From assembly GCA_019285755.1 (NCBI GenBank), contig CP079103.1, forward strand, positions 1,488,001-1,552,000: a DNA stretch of 64,000 bases, read 5' to 3'. The notes below the pieces were generated by a model. That model did no database searches. It was not told the origin of the DNA and saw nothing but the letters and a program-made list of their open reading frames with translations. The position numbers and the translations under genes were made by a program. Position 1 is the first letter of the stretch, and the number at the start of each line of letters is the position of its first letter. This document shows positions 47,013 through 57,922 of the stretch, one piece after another. This stretch comes from Chitinophaga sp. E66 (lineage in GTDB: Bacteria > Bacteroidota > Bacteroidia > Chitinophagales > Chitinophagaceae).

Positions 47013-48361
47013 TAAAGCCGGTAATTGCCATCAGCCTGATGGGATTTTTTTAGGCAAATCCGGGTTTGCACAAAGCAATAGCGACCTGATCGCTGCCTCG
47101 CAGGCCGGCGCCTCGCCTTTGTATTTCCAGGTTGCGCCGACTACCCCGCTCGTGGATACAGGCAGTTTCAGCGATGAAGCCGAATGCATTCCCCGGGAGG
47201 GCTTCCCATGTTCTTTGCGAAAGCTAAGGCCGGGAAGCCGCTGAAAGTAGGGTTCATTGGCGGCAGTATCACCCAGGGCAACGCAGGGTACCGGCCGCAG
47301 GTATTGCGATACCTCCAGGCGATGTTCCCGCACAACGATATTAAAGCGTTGAACGCGGGCGTGTCCGGTACCGGGACGGATCTCGGTGCCTGCCGCATCC
47401 GGGAGCAGTTGTTACAATACCAGCCCGATCTCATCTTCGTCGAATTTGCCGTAAATGGCGCTTATGCTGAGGGGATGGAAGGAATCGTACGGCAGGCATT
47501 AAGCGGGGAGCGGAAGCTTGCCTGATTTACACGATTACCGGTGCACAGACGAAGGTATACGCCGCAGGCGATGTTCCGCCTTCTATTCAAGGACTGGAAC
47601 GGGTGGCGGAACACTATAATTTACCCTCTGTTCACCTGGGAATAGAGGCGGCGAAACGTGAGCAGCTGGGGACCCTGTTATGGAAAGGCAACGCATATGA
47701 CACATCCGGGCATATGCTCTTTTCCCTTGACGGCGTTCATCCCCTGCAGGCCGGCGGGAATCTATATGCCGCTGCGGTTGCCCGTGGGCTGGAAAAAATG
47801 AAAAGAATGCCAAAAGGCAAACCGCAGCGGGTATTGCCAGCGCCATTATTCTCGGATAACTGGTCGGATGCCGGTATGTATACGCCCCGAGACATCGCGG
47901 TATTCAGCGGAGACTGGGAGCAGGTAGCCATGCCGCAGTTCGCGCCCTGGTTCGCAACGGTTGAAAAAGCGGCTACTCCGGGAGCTTCCTTTAGTTTTCG
48001 GTTTAAAGGAACAGGGTTCGGTATTTTCGATATCGGTGGCCCGGAAGCAGGACAAATCTCTATTGAAGTAGATGGCCGCCCTATGCAGGCGGTACCTCCA
48101 CTGGTACCGGGTACGCAGGTATATCGGTTACGCGCCGGAGACAGCCTGCCTGTTAACCGTTTCAATAACTATTGCAATAACCGGTACCGCGGACAGCATC
48201 AGCTGTTTACCTTGCCAGAGGGGGAACATTCAGTCACCATCCGGCTTTCTTCCCAAAAAGCGGATAAGAAAGCCATACTGGGTCCTGGCCAGGAAATAGA
48301 TATTACGCAGCATCCCGGGAAGTATGACCAGACAGTATTATTCCCGGGAGAATCCTGGTGA
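47009..48361 (+). CDS. Exported SGNH/GDSL-type esterase with C-terminal beta domain (frame-broken)
   Basis: About 451 codons. The start ATG at 47009 overlaps the previous stop. The signal region (MIKPVIAISLMGFF) is broken by a missing T in a seven-T run near 47047; restoring it gives LGKSGFAQSNSDLIA. SGNH blocks are present: block I VGFIGGSITQGNAG with the nucleophile Ser, the Gly block NAGVSGTGTDLGA, block III FVEFAVNG with Asn, and block V DGVHP with the Asp-His pair. Other breaks lie near 47200 and 47515. The C-terminal about 200 residues are a beta-sandwich (FRFKGTGFGIFDIGGPEAGQ). It probably removes acetyl or other ester groups from the glycan before or during backbone cleavage. Confidence 0.87.
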
Positions 48362-48402
48362 AAGGTACGCCTGAGGCTCCGGCATCGAGATAACAATATT
48401 TT

Positions 48403-48433
48403 GGGAATGCTCCCACAAATTGGGAATGTTCCC
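48403..48433. promoter_or_regulatory. Composite palindromic operator 2 (LacI site, before third toroid gene)
   Basis: GGGAATGCTCCC (48403-48414) and GGGAATGTTCCC (48422-48433) are separated by ACAAATT. The 12-7-12 layout, the CAAATT spacer core and the complete right half equal those of the site at 33571-33601. The centre lies 63 bp upstream of a TACATTTG element, one base different from the geometry at site 1. Confidence 0.8.
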
Positions 48434-48480
48434 AGTGGGATTTCTCACCTTGTGCCAGCACTGGGCAGCGGGTACCGTAG

Positions 48481-48488
48481 TACATTTG
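48481..48488 (+). promoter_or_regulatory. -7 element of the third-toroid / oxidoreductase unit
   Basis: TACATTTG is a full TAnnTTTG match, 23 bp before the ATG at 48511. No TTTG occurs at the expected upstream distance, so the promoter may be weak without the protein bound at 48403-48433. Confidence 0.6.
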
Positions 48489-48510
48489 AGAACGAGCAGA
48501 TTTACACTTT

Positions 48511-51334
48511 ATGAAAAACGGACTTCCACGACTCTTCGCCTGTCTTTTACTGATGAACCTCGTGTCGCAGGCGCAGGTACGTGTACCTTCCGCAGAGAAA
48601 GGGATCGAGATCACTGCTGCCGGAAAAACCTACACGTTCCTTCCCGTATTCCGCATATTATACAACGAGCGTGATCCCGCAATGGCACTGAAGCCGGCCG
48701 GTATTAAAAACGTCGAGTACAATGTACTTACCTGGAAGGTGTCAGACAGCAGCCGGGCAGACTTTGTTCAGAAAAAGATAGGCGCAGCCATGGCGGGCGA
48801 TGGGTTCGACGATCGCATCCTGCGCCGCCCGGACGAATGGCGTACCGCAAATATATTTAACGCAGGCATCAGCAAGCTGTTGAAAGCTAACGCCACCCGG
48901 CGGCAGGGCGATACCGTCTTCTTTAGTTTCCCCACTGACGAGCTCCAGGCATATGTGGTAACGTCCGCTAAACCATTTCCCATTTTGCATTTTTCCTTCA
49001 AGCCTGCGAAAGACGGGTTTTATAGCGTGGGGTACGAAGGTGCGCCTCGCTTTACCCTCAGTGATGTGATGGAAATATGGCAGCCGCTGATCTGGCAGGA
49101 GCGCCGAATACCCGATGCCGCTTACCTGACACCGGCTTTCATGACGCCGGTGCCCACCACCATGGTTTATGATGGAAAGAGCACGCTGGGCGTCCTCGCA
49201 GCGCCTGAGCATCTGCCTTTTCAACCGCTGCCGATGCTGCCGAACAGTCGATTCGGGATCTCGGTCCGCAATGAGCAAGGGAGGCTTCAGCCTCAGTTAT
49301 ATGCGCCCATCCCCGGCGGGTACGGTTCCAAAATGAAGCAGGAGACACGTTCCGGTTTTCAATGCAGCTGGTTGCCGAACCCAGGGATATTACACATACT
49401 TACCAATTTATCGCGGAGCAGGTCTTCGGTTTCCGGGATTACCGCCGCAACGATATCGCCTCGCTCAATACCGTCCTCGATAACATGACCGCCTACGCCA
49501 TGACGCATTACGCCTGGTTTATAGACAGCCTGAAAGGGTTTGCCTATTCAACGGATGTGCCGGGCGCAGTGAAAACGTTTCCAGCCTTAATCCACTGGAG
49601 TTGTCGATCGTCCGCGACGATGCCGTGATGTTCGAGAAGCGGGCCTACCCGCTCATGGAATTCATGCTCAGCCGCGAGAAATTCCTTTTCAGCCTGGATA
49701 GCCTGCAAAAGATTCAAAGCCCGTCGAGGAGGCTGAAAGGGCCCGTAGCTCCTTTATCAGAGTTGGGAGCCTTGTACAGCGTGTTTGGAAAATCGAATCC
49801 TGTTTATCTCCGTCTGATGGAGAAGGAATATAAAATGGCCCGCGTCCGGAACCTGGATGTAAAAGAAGACGGTGCCAGCTGGATCAATGCCATGCATTTG
49901 TATAAAGCCACCGGTGATCAGTATTACCTGGCTGCCGCGGTCTCCAGGGCAAGGGCTTATCTTCGTAGCAGGGTAGACCAGCCGCAGACGGCCTTTAACG
50001 ACCCGTTCGCAGGCAGTTTCTTCTTCTGGCCCGCGTTCACCAATCGCTGGATAGAATTGTCGCAACTCTACGAGCTTACCGGCGACCAGTCATTCCTCGA
50101 TGCCGCCGTTGCCGGCGCCCGCCATTATACGATGTTCACCTGGATGGCGCCGAAGATCCCCGATAGCCTCGTTACCGTGAACAAAGGTGGTAAAGCGCCG
50201 ATGTATTGGTACCTCCGTTCCAAAGGGCACGCGCAGATGTACTATCCGGAAGAAAATGCGCCGGCATGGCGCCTTCCGAAACCGGACTTACACCCGAATC
50301 TTCTGGCACCTCCACCGGCCACCGGGGCATCTTTATGACCAATTTCGCACCCTGGATGCTGCGGATCGGTTATTATGCAAAAGATACATTTTTGATGAAC
50401 GTCGCGAAGGCGGCCACTATCGGCCGGTACCGCAACTTCCCGGGTTATCATGTCAATACGGAAAGAACGACAGCATACGAACAGCAAGACTTTCCCTGCA
50501 CGGGCACAAAGCGCAAAGCGTCAATTCCTTTCACTACAATCATATCCTGCCCATGGCATCTATGCTGATCGATTACCTCGTTACGGATGCGTTTGTACGT
50601 AGCAAAGGGCAGATAGACTTCCCGGCAGAGTATATCGAAGGATATGCCTATCTGCAGAATAAAATGTATGGCAGTGCTCCCGGAGGGTTTTACGGCGAAA
50701 AAGGTGTGCAATTATGGATGCCCGCTAAGTTACTGACCAGTACCAGCCGCGAAGTGAATTACATCGCTGCGCGGAAAGGAAACCGGCTGTACCTCGCGTT
50801 CACCAATCAAAGCAGGGAGACCGTCCGCACGCGGATCACGCTTAATCCCTCGCTGGTAAAAATGACATCAGCCAGCAAAGTAAGATCGCTTAACGGCGGC
50901 ACGGCAGGCGGCATGCAGCAGGGTGTTTTCGAATGCACTGTGGCTCCCAATGGCATTGCCGCGCTGGTGATAGAGAATGTTTCCCCGGTCGTACAATTCC
51001 AGGATAGAATATTGGCGCGGACGGCAGCAACGGGTAAGGATTATGGGGAAATCTCGGATGGAAACGCAAAAGCCATGCTGCTCAGGCTGGGCGCGTATGG
51101 CCAGCGGCTCTTCGTTTACCTGGAAGATGACGATAACCGGTGGCGAAACGTTCAGCTTCATTACACAAGTGCGGCAGGAGTGGAGTCGGTAATCCGAGAT
51201 ACCGGGTATCCTTTCGAATTTACCGTTCCACTGGAACAGGCGGCCACCGTCAATGCTGGCTGACGCTGGAAAGGAGGGATGGCACGATCGTCAATAGTGA
51301 AAAAAATAACCTTAGGCAAATAAATAACAGATAA
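48511..51334 (+). CDS. Secreted alpha/alpha-toroid-like protein, copy 3 of 3 (frame-broken)
   Basis: About 941 codons with the signal peptide LPRLFACLLLMNLVSQAQ. Clearly paralogous to copy 2: QVFGFRDYRRNDIASLNTVL matches SVYGVRDYRRQQLS, and MFEKRAYPLMEFMLSREKFL matches the IEYTLSRGGF region. Two textbook toroid hairpins are present (YKATGDQYYLAAAVSRARAY; YELTGDQSFLDAAVAGARHY). The C-terminal half has FHYNHILPMASMLIDYLVTD and a closing beta-sandwich. Breaks lie near 49345, 49590, 50300, 50500 and 51255. It has its own operator and promoter, and its stop overlaps the next start as TAATG. The enzymatic role is unassigned. Confidence 0.7.
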
Positions 51335-53610
51335 TGATCAAGCAAGATGCAGCCGGAGCGCGTAACTTTCCGGAAAAGAACATTGTTGTTGACCTGGTGA
51401 TCACCGGCGGCGGCCTTTCCGGTGTATGCGCCGCCATCACCGCCGCACGGCAGGGACTGAAAATCGTGCTCGTGCAAGACCGTCCCGTTCTCGGCGGCAA
51501 TGCCAGCAGCGAGGTGCGCCTCTGGATCCTTGGCGCCACATCGCATATGGGCAATAATAACCGCTGGGCCCGGGAAGGAGGTGTGGTAGATGAAATCCTC
51601 GTGGAAAACACCTATCGTAACCCCGAAGGCAACCCGGTTATTTTCGACATGATCCTCCTCGATAAAGTTTCGCAGGAGCCCAATATCACCTTACTGCTCA
51701 ATACGACCGTATACCAGGTAGAAAAGCGGGACGCCAACACCATCAGCGCCCTACGTGCGTTTTGCAGCCAGAATCAAACAGAATATATCCTGAATGCCCC
51801 GCTATTCATCGATGCCTCGGGCGACGGCGTAGTGGGCTTTCTAGCCGGCGCCGCATTCAGAATGGGCGCGGAGAAGAAAGAAGAATTCGGTGAACTGTTT
51901 GCGCCAACGGAAGAATACGGGGAGCTCCTGGGCCACAGCCTTTACTTTTACAGTAAAGACGCCGGCCGGCCCGTCAACTTTACGCCCCCGGCCTTCGCGC
52001 TCGATGACATCACCAAAGTTCCACGATTCCGCAGTTTTAACGCAAAAGAATACGGTTGCAAGTTATGGTGGATAGAATATGGCGGCCGTCTGGATACGGT
52101 ACATGATACTGAAACGATCAAATGGGAGCTTTGGAAAGTGGTATATGGCGTTTGGAACCACATCAAGAACTCAGGCGAATTCCTGAAGCCGCGAACCTCA
52201 CGCTGGAATGGGTGGGCATGATCCCCGGCAAACGCGAAAGCCGCCGTTTCGAAGGGGATTATATGCTGATCCAACAGGATGTGGTGGAGCAGCGCGAACA
52301 TGCCGATGCGGTGGCCTTCGGCGGCTGGTCGATCGATCTGCACCCTGCAGACGGCGTCTTCAGTGAAAAGCCCGGCTGTAATCAATGGCACAGCAAGGGG
52401 TCTACCAGATTCCGTACCGCTGCCTGTACAGCCGCAATATCTCCAACCTCTTCCTGGGCGGCAGAACGATCAGCGCATCTCATGTGGCGTATGGCTCAAC
52501 GCGCGTAATGGCCACTTCCGCACACGTAACACAGGCGGCGGCCATGGCGGCGGTACTTTGTAAGGAGAAAGGATTGTTGCCCGCAGGAATCATTCATCAG
52601 GAGGAAATCCATACACTGCAACAGCGGCTCCTCCAGTCAGGTCAATACATTCCGGGACTACGCTACGACGCAGCCCATGACCTTGCCGGCCAGGCGGCTA
52701 TCACCGCCAGCAGCGAGTTGTTGTTTAAAGAATTTCCCGGCAAGCCATTCCTCAAACCGCTGGATATCTCCGTGGCGCAGATGGTGCCGTTGCCGGCCGG
52801 TAAGATACCTGCGCTGGCCTTTCATGCCGAATCCCTAACCAATACCAATCTTGAAATAGAACTGCGCATTAGCGGCAAAAGCGGCAATCATACGCCGGAT
52901 GTAACGCTGGCGCAGCAAACACTCACACTGCAGCCTGGCCGCAATTGTTTGCAGCTGCAGTTCGATACCGAATTACGGGAACCATGTTATGCTTTCGTTA
53001 CTTTCTTCCGTAACCCCGACGTTCAGTTGCACTACACGGATAAGCGCGTTACGGGTATGCTGTCGGTGTTCAATACCGTCAATAAAGCGGTATCCAACTA
53101 TGGAAAACAGGCCCCGCCGGAAGATATCGGGATGGACGCATTCGAATTCTGGTGCCCACAGCGCCGGCCGGAAGGGCACAACCTCGATTTTAAAGTAAAC
53201 GATGGGCTGGGCCTTTTTCTGCCGCCAACGTCATCAATGGGGTAGAGCGCCCGGTTGCGCAGCCTAATGCCTGGGTGGCCGATTGGAGCGATGCGGCTCC
53301 GGCACTGACATTGACCTGGAATGAGCCGAAAGACATCCGGCGCATCGAACTTTTCTTTGACGCGGATTACGACCATCCCATGGAGTCCGTCCTGATGACG
53401 CACCCCGAGACCGTCATGCCTTTCTGCGTAAGAAGCTTCCGCGTTAAGGACGATGCCGGGAACATCCTGGTGGAGCGGACGGACAATTACCAGGCTTTCA
53501 ACCTGCTGGAACTGGAAAAGCCGGTCCGTACGTCAGGGCTCGTTATTGAAGTAGACCATCCTTCCGCCGAAGTGCCGGCCGCTATCTGCGCCGTGAGATG
53601 TTATGAATGA
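51334..53610 (+). CDS. FAD-dependent oxidoreductase with C-terminal beta domain (frame-broken)
   Basis: About 759 codons. No signal peptide is visible (MIKQDAAGARNFPEKNIV), so it is probably cytoplasmic. The dinucleotide-binding motif is VDLVITGGGLSGVCAAITAA, followed by VQDRPVLGGNASSEVRLWIL, the signature of the pfam12831-type FAD oxidoreductases, and FIDASGDGVVGFLAGA. Near residues 340-400, LFLGGRTISASHVAYGSTRV matches the second FAD-contact motif. The last about 200 residues are a beta-sandwich that could bind sugar. Breaks lie near 52190, 52400 and 53225. It starts inside the stop codon of toroid copy 3, so both are translated together. It may oxidise a sugar product of the locus; the substrate is not known. 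Confidence 0.85.
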
Positions 53611-53640
53611 AGAAAGGAGGGCGACCCCTCCTTTCGTTTG
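53611..53640 (+). terminator. Hairpin terminator closing the LacI-controlled locus
   Basis: GAAAGGAGG (53612-53620) and CCTCCTTTC (53627-53635) form a perfect 9-bp stem with a 6-nt loop right after the oxidoreductase stop. A weak T-rich stretch (GTTTGTTTC) follows. It also sits between convergent genes. Confidence 0.7.
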
Positions 53641-53678
53641 TTTCGAACATTCACTGTTCCCTGTATTAATCCCTGCTT

Positions 53679-55321
53679 TTAGTCACCTTTCATCACTTTT
53701 CTTATTTCTTTGTCTGTTTGAATCTCCTTGATCGCATCCTTAACAAGGTTCTGCGGACTGAAGCTCGGCGGGATGGAGCGAGGAGGGAAAGTTTTTAAGG
53801 ATTCTGCAAATTCCCCTACTTCGGCAATAGCGTAGTAAGCGATGTAGACATGGTCCATGATCCAATCCCAATAGGTGTTTGAGGTAATGTCAGCCCGTTC
53901 GAAGGGGTCCATATAAAGATTGAACATCTTTTGTAATCGAAGTTCCGTAAAAGGTTCTGCCCATACTTGCATAGTACCCTGTACACGCTGCTCGGCGAAA
54001 ACCATTTTATAAGGGCCAAGGCGCATACCTACCAACAGGCCGTCATCATCCGAATACAGGAATTTGTTTCTGGCACTCTTGGGCGTCGTTCCCCGTAGGA
54101 ACGCAGATTGGTCGAAGCCGTCCAAATGTACTTTGTACGATTTGCCATTGGCGTTGTAGCCTTTCTGCAACTTGCCTACTATATCAGGCTCACCAGCGAT
54201 GGCGCACAATGTTGGCATCCAGTCGTTGTGGCTCATGATCTCATTAGTGACCTGTCCAGGCTTAATAACGCCGGGCCACCGCACAACGCATGGTACTCTG
54301 AATGCCCCTTCCCAGTTCGTATTCTTTTCACTGCGGAATGCCGTGGTAGCGCCATCGGGCCGGTATTGGCATGCGGGCCGTTGTCTGTGGTGTACACCAC
54401 GATCGTATTATTGGCGATACCCAATTCATCCAGCGCTTTAAGCATTATGCCTACCTGAGCATCATGCTCAATCATGCCGTCAATATACTCACTCGTACCA
54501 TGTTCGAACTTACCGCGGTTAGACTGCTTTACGTGTGTGCGCAGGTGCATTCTGGTACTATTCCACCAACAGAAGAAAGGTTTGCCTGCGGAGTGCTGCC
54601 GTTTGATAAAATCGATCGCGGCATTGAGGGTTTCTTCATCTACCGTCTCCATTCTTTTCTTCGTCAGCGGGCCGGTATCTTCTATTTTCTGTTTGCCGAT
54701 CCTGCCAAAACGGGGATCCACAGTCCCGTCGTCCGCACTGGTTGCCGTGCAGCGCAATACGCCGCGCGGGCCGAACTTGGCCAGGAATTTTGGATCTTTC
54801 GGATAGTCGGGCAGTTCAGGTTCTTCTTCTGCGTTGAGGTGATACAGGTTGCCGAAGAATTCATCGAACCCATTCACCGTAGGTAGGTTCTCATTCCGGT
54901 CACCTACGTGGTTTTTGCCGAATTGCCCGCTCACATACCCCAGGTTTTTGATCAGTCCGCCGATAGATGGGTCTTTCTGGCTCATGCCCATTGGCGCGCC
55001 CGGGTAACCCACTTTAGTAAGCCCCGTACGGATACCATGTTGCCCGGTGAGGAATGCCGCCCGGCCTGCTGTGCAGCTTTGCTCTCCATAATAATGCAGG
55101 AACCGTATTCCTTCGTTTGCGATGCGATCGATGTTCGGAGTCATATACCCCATCAGGCCGTCGCTATAAGCGCTGATGTTGGTGGTGCCGATGTCGTCCC
55201 CGAAAATGACGAGAATGTTGGGCTTCTGCTGTGCATAAACTGCACCACTTGCCAATAGCAGGGATAAGCCACTGCCAAAGACGCTTCTTCGGAGCAATGG
55301 GATCAAGGAAGTTTGTGCCAT
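53679..55321 (-). CDS. Arylsulfatase, formylglycine-dependent S1 type, exported (frame-broken)
   Basis: About 547 codons. Signal peptide SGLSLLLASGAVYAQ. The metal-binding N-terminus is KPNILVIFGDDIGTTNISAY. The catalytic signature EQSCTAGRAAFLTGQ holds Cys 83 (codon 55073-55075), the residue that must become formylglycine, and GQFGKNHVGD follows. VVYTTDNGPHANT supplies the C-terminal metal ligands. One frame change near 54360 separates the ends. It would hydrolyse a sulfate ester in the periplasm. It is convergent with the LacI-controlled locus and divergent from a HAD gene and the maturase gene needed to activate it, so these form a functional unit. Confidence 0.92.
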
Positions 55322-55661
55322 AGTGCTATCTGTTTTAGATGTTCACAGTTTCAGGCCCCGTAATAGCGGCGGCATTTTCCCTGATGATGCTAATGTGCTA
55401 TGGACTGCGCTGCCGGAACCGGCAGTAGAGAGGTGGTTAAAGAATAGAACAACATCGGGCTGTTATTGTTCAAATAATTTAGCGGGTCTTCAACTTTTCC
55501 TTTTTGAAGGAGATGCTTCATGTTATTAAACAAAATCATGGCGATGTTGTTATTATCTCTGTTAACCCGCCTTCCCGAGCATATTCAGCAATCTTCAGAT
55601 GCCCCTCCTGCAGCGCGCCCACCGGCCACGCCACAGGGAATATTGACTGAATTAAATGTGA
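55322..55661. other. Divergent promoter region between arylsulfatase and HAD/FGE units, with palindrome
   Basis: About 340 bp without a supported gene. CTGCCGG-AA-CCGGCAG (55410-55425) is a near-perfect 16-bp palindrome that could be an operator shared by the two divergent units. I see no clear TAnnTTTG element in either direction. A 61-codon frame at 55520-55705 overlaps the next gene and is not called. Confidence 0.4.
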
Positions 55662-55667
55662 ATGCTC

Positions 55668-56704
55668 ATGAATCCTATAACAAATTTGTCGGTTGTTGCC
55701 TTTAGTTTCTTTATTATGGCCTGTAATAGTGGTGCGCCCGGTAATAAGGGCGCAGGCGCTGATCCCGTGACGACGGCACCGCAAGCCGGGTTACCGCTCC
55801 CTTCCTGGAACGACGGCCCCTCTAAATCCGCCATATTGATTTCGTGGCCCGCGTCACGGATTCAACCAGCCCGCAGTTTGTTCCCCGGCCAGACAGGATC
55901 GCCGTATTTGACAATGACGGTACCCTCTGGTCAGAACAGCCGGCGTATTTCCAGTTCTTTTTCGCCATGGACCAGGTGAGGCGTCTCGCCGCCGGTAACC
56001 CCTCCTGGAGTAAGGAGGAGCCCTTCGCATCCGTACTTCGCAACGATCCGGCAGGAGTCATGAAAAGTGGGGAGAAAGGCATACTGAAGATCGTGATGCG
56101 GTCTCATGCCGGCATGACGACCGAGGAATTCTCACAATCCGTTAAAAACTGGATCGATACGGCCAGGCACCCCCTCAAGCAACGCCTCTTCCGCAAGATG
56201 ACGTACCAACCGATGATAGAAGTGATCCGCTATCTGCAGGATAATGGATTTAAGACCTATATAGTCTCCGGAGGCGGCGCGGAATTCATGAGACCATGGA
56301 CGGAAGCCGCTTATGGCATCCCGCCGGAGCAGGTGATCGGCAGTGCCGTAAAAATGCAGTATGAGCTGAATGGCGATACGCCTTCGATCCGCAAAATGGC
56401 CGGTGTCGGCTTCATTGACGATGGTCCCGGCAAGCCGGTAGGCATCCAGCATACCATCGGTAAAAGGCCGGTGGCGGCATTCGGAAACTCCGATGGCGAC
56501 CTCCAGATGCTCCAATGGACCGCTGCGGGCGGCGGAGACCGGCTCATGATGATCGTGCATCACACCGACAGTGCCCGCGAATGGGCCTACGACCGGCATT
56601 CTCATGTAGGGAAGCTGGATAAGGCGATGGATGAAGCAAAGGCCAAAGGATGGCACCTGATCGATATGCAAAAAGAATGGAACGTCATTTACCCTGAACC
56701 CTGA
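55668..56704 (+). CDS. HAD-superfamily phosphatase, exported lipoprotein (frame-broken)
   Basis: About 345 codons. Start at 55668 (MNPITNLSVVAFSFFIMAC, lipobox Cys); an ATG two codons earlier is possible. The HAD motif I is RIAVFDNDGTLWSEQPAY with the nucleophilic Asp, motif II is TYIVSGGGAEFMR, and the motif III/IV region is VAAFGNSDGDLQML. A helical cap (GNPSWSKEEPFASVL) lies between. A frame change near 55835 separates the signal peptide from the enzyme. Such exported HAD proteins are phosphoserine-phosphatase-like; the substrate is unknown. It is 11 bp upstream of the FGE gene. Confidence 0.85.
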
Positions 56705-56715
56705 ATAAATATCCC

Positions 56716-57833
56716 ATGAAACAGCTGAAATTGCTTTGGGTCCCGGCCCTGATGCTGGCCGCCTGCAACAACCAGGGCCGCACGCCGGACCAAATTGCCA
56801 CAGCCGCCTACGCTGGCCGCGAAATGTCCTGCTGCCCGGTTCCCGGAACGGGAAGCACCGCCGATATGGTGCTGGTGGAAGGTGGAACATTTACAATGGG
56901 CACTAATGAAAGCGAAGCGTATGACCATGAACGCCCGGCGCACCAGGTGGAAGTGGACGGCTTCTATATGGACTGCTCAGAAGTCACCAACAGGCAATTC
57001 AAAGCCTTTATAGATGCCACCGGGTACATCACCGTTGCGGAGCGTAAACCTGACTGGGAGGAGTTGAAACAGCAACTGCCCCGGGAACGGAACAACCGCC
57101 TGCTGACATGCTGCAGCCTGGGTCCATGGTGTTTGAAATGCCGGAGGGAGACGTGCCGATGGAACATATCGAAGTTTGGTGGAAATGGGTGCCCGGCGCC
57201 AGCTGGAAGCATCGAAGGCCCGTCCAGCAGCCTGGAAGGGCGATGGGAGCATCCGTGGTTCATGTAGCCTGGGAAGATGCTCAGGCTTACGCCACCTGGG
57301 CCGGAAAAAGGCTGCCTACGGAAGCGGAATGGGAGTATGCGGCACGTGGCGGGCTTATCGGGAAAAGATATGCCTGGGGCAACGAATTTACCGAAAACGG
57401 GCGCTATATGGCCAATACCTGGCAGGGGAAATTCCCTTCTGTTAACCTGCGGTCAGACGGCCACCCCGGCACCGCGCCCGTCAAAAGCTATGCGGCCAAC
57501 GATTTCGGACTGTATGATATGATCGGCAACGTCTGGGAATGGACAGCGGATTGGTACGACGCCGATGCATACCGGAAAGCCGGAACCGCCGCCCTCGTTA
57601 AAAACCCGCAGGGCCCCGAACAATGTTACCATCCTGGCAACAATTACGCCCGGGAACGTGTTACCAAAGGAGGATCGTTCCTCTGCGCCGACAATTACTG
57701 TATCAATTACCGGCCCAGCGCAAGAAGAGGCACCGCGTACGACTCAGGGGCCTCGCACATCGGCTTCCGTTGCGTGAAAGACAAAAACAAAGGTGATAAA
57801 GTTGCTGCACGCCAGCAGACCGCCCACCGTTAA
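56716..57833 (+). CDS. Formylglycine-generating enzyme (sulfatase maturase), exported lipoprotein-like (frame-broken)
   Basis: About 372 codons. The N-terminus LLWVPALMLAACNNQ looks like a lipoprotein signal. The FGE-sulfatase domain begins MVLVEGGTFTMGTNESEA and has HVAWEDAQAYATWAGKRLPT, GNVWEWTADWYD, and the C-terminal active-site stretch GGSFLCADNYCINYRPSARR ending GFRCV. The two catalytic cysteines (codons at 57684 and 57699) align with the copper-binding pair of oxygen-dependent FGE, so it should be active, unlike GldK/GldJ-type relatives. Breaks lie near 57100 and 57230. It converts the sulfatase Cys to formylglycine; the obvious client is the CTAGR arylsulfatase encoded divergently. 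Confidence 0.9.
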
Positions 57834-57922
57834 AATATTGCGGCACTAACCCCTCGCTGCAAACCGCTTTGGTGGTTTTATGTACAACGTCTCTTAGCAA
57901 TCCAGATAGTATCATCAAAAAA

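Noticed and set aside
55520..55705. 61-codon frame starting MLLNKIMAMLLLSLLTRL
   Set aside because: Hydrophobic start is suggestive, but it overlaps the signal peptide of the HAD lipoprotein in another frame and the rest is Pro/Ala-rich without pattern.
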